NCBI GenBank assembly: GCA_902514885.1
Contig: CABXST010000005.1
Span: 1-45,962 of the forward strand
DNA length: 45,962 nt
From: an uncultured Alphaproteobacteria bacterium
Lineage (GTDB): Bacteria; Pseudomonadota; Alphaproteobacteria; HIMB59
Reading direction: 5' to 3'
Both the position numbers and the translations under genes were made by a program. This document shows, one piece after another, positions 40,104 through 45,962 of this stretch (positions are counted from its first letter, which is position 1; the number at the start of each line of letters is the position of its first letter). The notes below the pieces were generated by a model. It searched no databases. It was not told where the DNA came from and worked only from the letters and a program-made list of their open reading frames with translations.

Positions 40104-41774
40104 TTAAAATAATCCTTGAATTAATCCTTTTTTATCTAGCATTATAGAATTAGCGCTTGGAACTTTAGGTAAACCAGGCATTGTCATGATCTGACCAGTT
40201 ACGACCACTATGAAGCCTGCACCTGCCGATAACCTTACTTCTCTAACTGGCACGGTAAATCCATTTGGAGCACCTCTTAAAGACGGATTTGTTGAAAAGC
40301 TGTACTGTGTTTTAGCGATACAAATAGGTAGTTTTCCATATCCACTCTCTTCAAACCCTTTAAGTTGATCACTGACAGACTTATCAATCACTATATCATC
40401 AGCTCTATATATTTTTTGAGCAACAGAACGAATTTTTTCTTCTAATGATACATTATCTTCATACATATATTTAAAATTAGATGGTTTACTTGACTCACTA
40501 ATCTTTACAACCTCTTCAGCTAAATCTAAGGTGCCGTTACCTCCATTCGCCCAGTGAGAGCAAAGGATTGCTTTAACACCCAACTTTTCACAGCCATCAG
40601 AGATAACCTTACCCTCTGCTTCAGTATCAAGAGTAAAACTATTAATAGCCACAATTGGTTGAAGTCCAAAAGATTGAATGTTTTCAATATGTCTTTGTAA
40701 ATTCTCAAAACCCTTTTCAACTGCAGAAACATTTTCGCTATTTAGATCACCTTTTTCAACACCACCATGAGATTTTAACGCTCTTACTGTAGCAACAATA
40801 ACTACAACACTTGGAGTTAATCCAGCTTTACGACATTTAATGTCTAAAAATTTTTCAGCTCCTAGATCTGCTCCAAATCCAGCTTCAGTCACGACATAAT
40901 CAGCAAGTTTTAAGCCAGCTTTAGTTGCTATAACTGTGTTACATCCATGTGCAATATTTGCAAAAGGACCACCGTGAATTATGGCAGGATTATTTTCTAA
41001 TGTTTGAACTAAGTTAGGCATTAATGCATTTTTTAATAAAACTGTCATTGGCCCATCAGCTTTTACATCTCTTGCATATATAGGAGATTTATCTCTCTTA
41101 TAAGCTATGATTATGTCACCAATTCTTTTTTGAAGATCATTAATATCATTTGCTAAACAAAAAATTGCCATAATCTCACTCGCAACTGTGATATCAAACT
41201 TATCCTCACGAGGAAATCCGTTTGATATACCTCCAAGATTAACATTTACTTTTCTTAATGACCTATCACCTAAATCAACAACTCGACCCCATGTAATTCT
41301 TCTTTGATCAATTTGTAATTCATTTCCCCAATAAATATGATTGTCAATTAATGAAGACAATAAATTATGTGCAGAAGTTATTGCATGAAAGTCACCAGTG
41401 AAATGAAGATTTATTTCTTCCATAGGTACTACTTGAGCGTAACCTCCACCTGCGGCTCCACCTTTCATTCCAAAACAAGGTCCAAGACTAGGCTCTCTAA
41501 GACAAACTATAGATTTTTTACCAATTTTATTTAGTCCATCATTTAAGCCAACAGAAGTAGTAGTTTTGCCCTCTCCGGCTGGAGTCGGATTAATAGCAGT
41601 AACTAGTATTAATTTTCCATCAGGGTTAGATTTACTTTTTTCAATAAAATCAAAATTTATTTTTGCTGCATCGTGACCATAAGGAATTAAATTTTCCTCT
41701 GGAATATTTACTTTAGCGGCAACATCTCTTATGTGAATTTTCTTAGCAGCTCTTGCAATCTCTATATCTGACAT
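40104..41774 (-). CDS. fhs: Formate-tetrahydrofolate ligase
   Basis: [104 protein letters not shown]. Confidence 0.98.
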   Translation of the reverse strand: MSDIEIARAAKKIHIRDVAAKVNIPEENLIPYGHDAAKINFDFIEKSKSNPDGKLILVTAINPTPAGEGKTTTSVGLNDGLNKIGKKSIVCLREPSLGPCFGMKGGAAGGGYAQVVPMEEINLHFTGDFHAITSAHNLLSSLIDNHIYWGNELQIDQRRITWGRVVDLGDRSLRKVNVNLGGISNGFPREDKFDITVASEIMAIFCLANDINDLQKRIGDIIIAYKRDKSPIYARDVKADGPMTVLLKNALMPNLVQTLENNPAIIHGGPFANIAHGCNTVIATKAGLKLADYVVTEAGFGADLGAEKFLDIKCRKAGLTPSVVVIVATVRALKSHGGVEKGDLNSENVSAVEKGFENLQRHIENIQSFGLQPIVAINSFTLDTEAEGKVISDGCEKLGVKAILCSHWANGGNGTLDLAEEVVKISESSKPSNFKYMYEDNVSLEEKIRSVAQKIYRADDIVIDKSVSDQLKGFEESGYGKLPICIAKTQYSFSTNPSLRGAPNGFTVPVREVRLSAGAGFIVVVTGQIMTMPGLPKVPSANSIMLDKKGLIQGLF

Positions 41775-41802
41775 CGAACTTTGGATCCTTTCCCAAAAAA
41801 TG

Positions 41803-41819
41803 TGGTATACAATATACCA
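41803..41819. promoter_or_regulatory. Perfect palindromic candidate operator upstream of fhs
   Basis: TGGTATA-CAA-TATACCA inverted repeat about 30 nt upstream of the fhs ATG (minus strand). Confidence 0.55.
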
Positions 41820-41956
41820 ATAACTTCATAAATATTTAAGCTATTTAAGTTAAAAAAAATCAAAATTCTCCATTATTTTTTAGCCTATGTGTCGCATGAA
41901 AAATTTAATTACATAAAAAAGTCATTGTTACATATTATATTTATAATAGTTTGAAA

Positions 41957-43126
41957 ATGTTGAAAATATTAGTATTAGGTCTGGGTTATGTAGGAACAGC
42001 AAACGCTGTACTTCTGTCTCAAGAAAATGAAGTAACCTGCTTTGATTTAGATATTTCAAAATTAAAGAACCTTATTAATGGAATTTCACCTATAGAAGAT
42101 AAGGAAGTATCAGAATATTTATCATCAAAGAAATTAAATTTAAAAACAGTTAATAATTTTCCCACTGAAATTGATAATTTTGACATTGCTATTATAGCTA
42201 CTCCTACTAACTATGATGTTGAGACAAATAAATTTGATACTTCGTCAATCGAACAATCATTAGAAAATATTCAAAGATCTAATTCTAATCCAACTGTGGT
42301 TATCCGATCAACTGTACCAGTTGGATATGTAAAAAAAATACAAAAGAAATACCCTAATTTTGAAATTATTTTTGTACCTGAATTTTTAAGAGAGGGCAGG
42401 GCTTTAAAGGATAGTCTTTACCCTTCAAGAATAGTAATAGGCTCTCATTCAAAAAAAGGCAAAGAGTTTGCAAAATTATTAATGGATGCTTCATTAGATA
42501 AAAATGTTCAAACTATTTATACAAATTCTACAGAGGCTGAGTCATCAAAATTATTTTCTAATGCATACTTAGCAATGAGAGTTACATTTTTTAATGAATT
42601 AGATTCATTTGCAATGTCTAGAGGTTTAAACACAAAAGAGATTATAAAATCAGTTAGTCTTGATCCAAGGATCGGAGATTTTTATAATAATCCCTCTTTT
42701 GGATACGGAGGATATTGTCTACCTAAAGATACAAAACAATTATTAGCAAATTTTGATAAAGTTCCTCAAAAAATTATGGAGGCAATCATAGAGTCAAATG
42801 TAATGAGAAAAGATTTTATAGGTTTAGAAATTGCAAAATTAAAACCCAGAACTGTTGGTGTTTATAAACTAATTATGAAAGAAGGTTCCGATAATATAAG
42901 GGAGTCTAGTATCCAAGGTATAATGAAAAGAGTTAAAGCAAAGGGTATTAAAGTAATTGTGTACGAACCTCTTATAAAAGAAAAACAATTTTTTAATTCT
43001 GAAGTATACAAAGATCTAGATTTATTTAAAAAAGATGCTGATCTAATTCTTTGTAATAGAAGTCATTCAGACTTAAAAGATGTACAAGATAAGATCTTTA
43101 CTAGAGACTTATTCAATCAAGATTAA
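41957..43126 (+). CDS. UDP-glucose 6-dehydrogenase-like nucleotide-sugar dehydrogenase
   Basis: ILVLGLGYVGTANAVLLSQENEVTCFDLD, VPEFLREGRALKDSLYPSRIVIG, FGYGGYCLPKDTKQL; ATG at 41957. Confidence 0.88.
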   Translation: MLKILVLGLGYVGTANAVLLSQENEVTCFDLDISKLKNLINGISPIEDKEVSEYLSSKKLNLKTVNNFPTEIDNFDIAIIATPTNYDVETNKFDTSSIEQSLENIQRSNSNPTVVIRSTVPVGYVKKIQKKYPNFEIIFVPEFLREGRALKDSLYPSRIVIGSHSKKGKEFAKLLMDASLDKNVQTIYTNSTEAESSKLFSNAYLAMRVTFFNELDSFAMSRGLNTKEIIKSVSLDPRIGDFYNNPSFGYGGYCLPKDTKQLLANFDKVPQKIMEAIIESNVMRKDFIGLEIAKLKPRTVGVYKLIMKEGSDNIRESSIQGIMKRVKAKGIKVIVYEPLIKEKQFFNSEVYKDLDLFKKDADLILCNRSHSDLKDVQDKIFTRDLFNQD

Positions 43127-43250
43127 GACAAAGATAATTAATTTTCATTTATTTATGCAAAAAATACAGGAATTACATAGCATTTTTGTATTTTAGTTTC
43201 AGATCAGATAGGTCTATACTGCGCGGACTTATATATATAAGGAGGAAACG

Positions 43251-44267
43251 ATGACAATAATTAAAACATTATTTGCTTCTCTTGTATTAACATTTGGTTT
43301 AGCGACAGCAAACGCAGGAACTCTAGATGTTGTAAAAGATAGAGGCAATTTAATATGTGGTTCTAACACAGGACTTGCAGGCTTTGGTAATCCAAATGAT
43401 GCAGGTGTTTGGGAAGGTATTGACGTAGATGTGTGCCGTGCAGTTGCTGCTGCAGTTTTTGGTGACGCATCAAAAGTTGAGTACGTTCCTTTAACTTCAA
43501 AAGTTAGATTTACTTCTTTACAATCTGGTGAAGTTGATATGCTTTCCAGAAATACAACCTGGACCTTACAAAGAGATGTTGAACTAGGACTAGAATTTGT
43601 TGGTGTCAATTATTATGACGGCCAAGGATTTATGGTTAGAAAAGATCTCGGCGTTTCAAGTGCTACTGAGCTAGATGGAGCTTCTGTTTGTATTCAAGTT
43701 GGAACAACAACTGAAATGAACTTAGCTGACTACTTTGGTGCAAACGGAATGTCTTACGAGTCTATTCCTGTTGAAACTAATTCTGAAGCTGATGCTGCAT
43801 ACCTTGCAGGTAGATGTGATATCTACACAACTGATGCATCAGGTTTATATGCTAGTAGAGCTGGATATCCAGACCCATCCGCACACGTTGTTTTACCAGA
43901 GATCGTATCTAAAGAGCCTTTAGGTCCATCTGTAAGAGGAAATGACAGTGAGTGGGCTGACGTAGTAAGATGGTCTCTTAACGCAATGATCATTGCTGAG
44001 GAAAAAGGAATTACTTCAGGAAACGTTGATGATATGATAGCTAACTCTCCAGATCCAGAAACTCAAAGACTTCTTGGAGTTAAAGCTGGATATGGTGCTT
44101 GGTTAGGATTAGATGATGCTTGGGCTGCAAACATAATCAGACAAGTAGGTAACTACTCTGAGAGTTTTGAAAAGCACATTGGTGTTAACACTCCTATTAA
44201 TATCGAAAGAGGATTAAACGCTCTTTACAAAGATGGTGGTATTCTTTACGCACCTCCATTTAGATAA
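43251..44267 (+). CDS. aapJ: General L-amino acid ABC transporter substrate-binding protein
   Basis: Signal peptide; GTLDVVKDRGNLICGSNTGLAGF, EGIDVDVCRAVAAAVFGD, MLSRNTTWTLQRD; AGGAGG upstream. Confidence 0.93.
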   Translation: MTIIKTLFASLVLTFGLATANAGTLDVVKDRGNLICGSNTGLAGFGNPNDAGVWEGIDVDVCRAVAAAVFGDASKVEYVPLTSKVRFTSLQSGEVDMLSRNTTWTLQRDVELGLEFVGVNYYDGQGFMVRKDLGVSSATELDGASVCIQVGTTTEMNLADYFGANGMSYESIPVETNSEADAAYLAGRCDIYTTDASGLYASRAGYPDPSAHVVLPEIVSKEPLGPSVRGNDSEWADVVRWSLNAMIIAEEKGITSGNVDDMIANSPDPETQRLLGVKAGYGAWLGLDDAWAANIIRQVGNYSESFEKHIGVNTPINIERGLNALYKDGGILYAPPFR

Positions 44268-44277
44268 AAAAACCTTG

Positions 44278-44304
44278 CGTGGGCTATTACTAAAATAGCC
44301 CACG
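44278..44304 (+). terminator. Intercistronic hairpin (terminator/attenuator-like) between aapJ and aapQ
   Basis: CGTGGGCTATT-ACTAA-AATAGCCCACG perfect 11-bp stem followed by TACTTTTT. Confidence 0.75.
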
Positions 44305-44336
44305 TACTTTTTAATTAAGCCCATATACCAAAAGAG

Positions 44337-45506
44337 ATGCAACAAAACTTTCTTAGAAAGCTTATTTTTGATGAAAAAACAAGGGCTTTACTTATTCAGA
44401 CTTTAGTTATTGGTATATTTGCTGTTTTAATTTACCTAGTCACAAAACAAACAGCATATAACCTTGAAAAAAGAGGCATTGGCACAGGGTTTGAGTTCTT
44501 AAACATAGCTGCAGGATATGACATAAGTATAAGTCTTATACCTTACGATAGTAATGACACTCATTTAAGAGCATACTTTGTTGGTTTACTAAATACACTA
44601 ATGATTGCTGTATGTGGTTGTTTTCTAGCAACTATATTAGGTTTTTTGGTTGGTATTATAAGATTATCAAGCAACTGGCTTTTTAGAAATATAGCTTACG
44701 TTTATGTTGAATTTACAAGAAATGTACCTGTTCTTCTTCAAATAATTTTATATTACACAATACTTTTGCACCTTCCTAAAGTGAAACAGTCTTTAGTTAT
44801 TTTTGATAATTTTTATTTATCTAATAGAGGTCTTTTTTCACCAGCACCAATATTTAAAGATGGATTTTCATTAGTAATTGGAAGTTTAATAGTAATGATT
44901 ATTTTTACTTTTTTTCTAAAAAGATTTTTAAAAAAGAAGCAAGAGTTAACTGGAAAACAATATCCAATATTTTTAATTAATTCCGGTTTAATTATTTTTA
45001 CTCCAATTTTTGTTTATTATTTAATGGGTATGCCATTGGAATTTGATCACCCAGTTATGAAAGGATTTAATTTTAAAGGAGGAATGGTCATCAGACCTGA
45101 ATTTCTTGGAATGTTATTTGGATTATCTATATATACTGCTGCTTTTATATCAGAGACTGTGAGATCAGGTATTATTTCTGTCTCTAAAGGTCAAAGAGAA
45201 GCTTCGCAAGCACTTGGTCTTAAAAGTAACTTTATTATGAGATTAATTATCATTCCTCAAGCTTTAAGAGTGATAATACCTCCTCTTACCTCTCAATATC
45301 TAAATCTTACCAAAAATTCATCTTTGGGTATTGCAATTGGGTATGCAGATTTAGTTCACGGATTTGGAGGTATTTCCTTAAACCAAACAGGAAAAGCAAT
45401 TGAAATTATGCTGATAGTTATGTCAACATACTTAACTATAAGTTTAATAATTTCTTTTTTTATGAATCTCTACAATAAAGCAGTTCAGTTTAAAGGTAAC
45501 ATATGA
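44337..45506 (+). CDS. aapQ: General L-amino acid ABC transporter permease AapQ
   Basis: YFVGLLNTLMIAVCGCFLATILGFLVGIIRLS, EFTRNVPVLLQIILYY, AAFISETVRSGIISVSKGQREASQALGL. Confidence 0.93.
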   Translation: MQQNFLRKLIFDEKTRALLIQTLVIGIFAVLIYLVTKQTAYNLEKRGIGTGFEFLNIAAGYDISISLIPYDSNDTHLRAYFVGLLNTLMIAVCGCFLATILGFLVGIIRLSSNWLFRNIAYVYVEFTRNVPVLLQIILYYTILLHLPKVKQSLVIFDNFYLSNRGLFSPAPIFKDGFSLVIGSLIVMIIFTFFLKRFLKKKQELTGKQYPIFLINSGLIIFTPIFVYYLMGMPLEFDHPVMKGFNFKGGMVIRPEFLGMLFGLSIYTAAFISETVRSGIISVSKGQREASQALGLKSNFIMRLIIIPQALRVIIPPLTSQYLNLTKNSSLGIAIGYADLVHGFGGISLNQTGKAIEIMLIVMSTYLTISLIISFFMNLYNKAVQFKGNI

Positions 45507-45962
45507 TTTCTAACATTTCTCCTAACCTAAACTCTAACAAGATATTTAGCTGGTCTAAGAAAAATTTGTTCTCATCATGGGTTAACTCGATAATGACTAT
45601 TATAGCTTTGATTTTCATTTATAAAGTTGGTACTTTTTTTTTAAACTGGGCTATTTTTGAAGCTGACTTTATAACTAATTTTAGAGGAGAAATAATTACC
45701 GATAGAACCTTTTGCTCAAAAAATATTGAAATAGGACAACACGGGGCATGTTGGTCAATAATATTTGTAAGGTTCCATCAATTTATGTACGGTTTCTATC
45801 CTGTTGAAGAGGCGTGGAGAGTTAATGTAATTTATGCTTTACTCCCATTGGCACTGATCGGTATTTTGTTTGATAAATTACCTTTCAGAAAAATATTTAT
45901 TTACTTCACTTTTGCCTTCCCATTCATTGCGTATTTCATGTTGTATGGGGGACCAGGATTAA
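45503..45962 (+). CDS. aapM: General L-amino acid ABC transporter permease AapM (partial, runs off right edge)
   Basis: ATGA overlap with aapQ stop; translation MISNISPNLNSNKIFSWSKKNLFSSWVNSIMTIIALIFIYKVGTFFLNWAIFEADF...FPFIAYFMLYGGPGL. Confidence 0.85.
   Translation, partial: MISNISPNLNSNKIFSWSKKNLFSSWVNSIMTIIALIFIYKVGTFFLNWAIFEADFITNFRGEIITDRTFCSKNIEIGQHGACWSIIFVRFHQFMYGFYPVEEAWRVNVIYALLPLALIGILFDKLPFRKIFIYFTFAFPFIAYFMLYGGPGL

Noticed and set aside
43161-43194. Inverted repeat AAAATACA...TGTATTTT upstream of aapJ as a possible operator or leader hairpin
   Set aside because: Short 8-bp AT-rich arms with an 18-nt loop are expected by chance at this composition; no family motif recognised.

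Overview
The window is a 46 kb, very AT-rich bacterial chromosome segment. GroEL, ApaG, TrkH, Fhs and AapJ look alphaproteobacterial, so a streamlined marine-type alphaproteobacterium is my inference. Left flank: partial CDP-alcohol phosphatidyltransferase, CcdA-like and TVP38-like membrane proteins, a WecA/MraY-like transferase, a fused NAD(P)/FAD oxidoreductase-SelD, and groES-groEL with a perfect CIRCE and a sigma32-like promoter. Centre (about 7.5-36.7 kb): a collinear, overlap-rich surface-glycan locus. It holds an O-antigen ligase-like protein, MscS, a UDP-GlcA-epimerase-like protein, a TviB-like dehydrogenase, an ABC flippase, two successive CMP-nonulosonate-type modules, about seven glycosyltransferases, a sulfotransferase-like protein and a Wzy-like protein. 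Right flank: argF, a lipoprotein, trkH-apaG-fhs (minus strand), a Ugd-like dehydrogenase and the start of an aapJQM amino-acid ABC transporter. The most unusual element is a NeuB-like synthase fused to a C-terminal metal-binding cupin. It sits in a module (Gfo/Idh oxidoreductase, HAD phosphatase, Zn-Cys methyltransferase, CMP-transferase) without recognisable NeuC or aminotransferase, directly upstream of a pseudaminic-acid module without a recognisable PseG. No tRNA, rRNA, CRISPR array, IS element or prophage was recognised. All family assignments come from reading motifs by eye, not from database searches.
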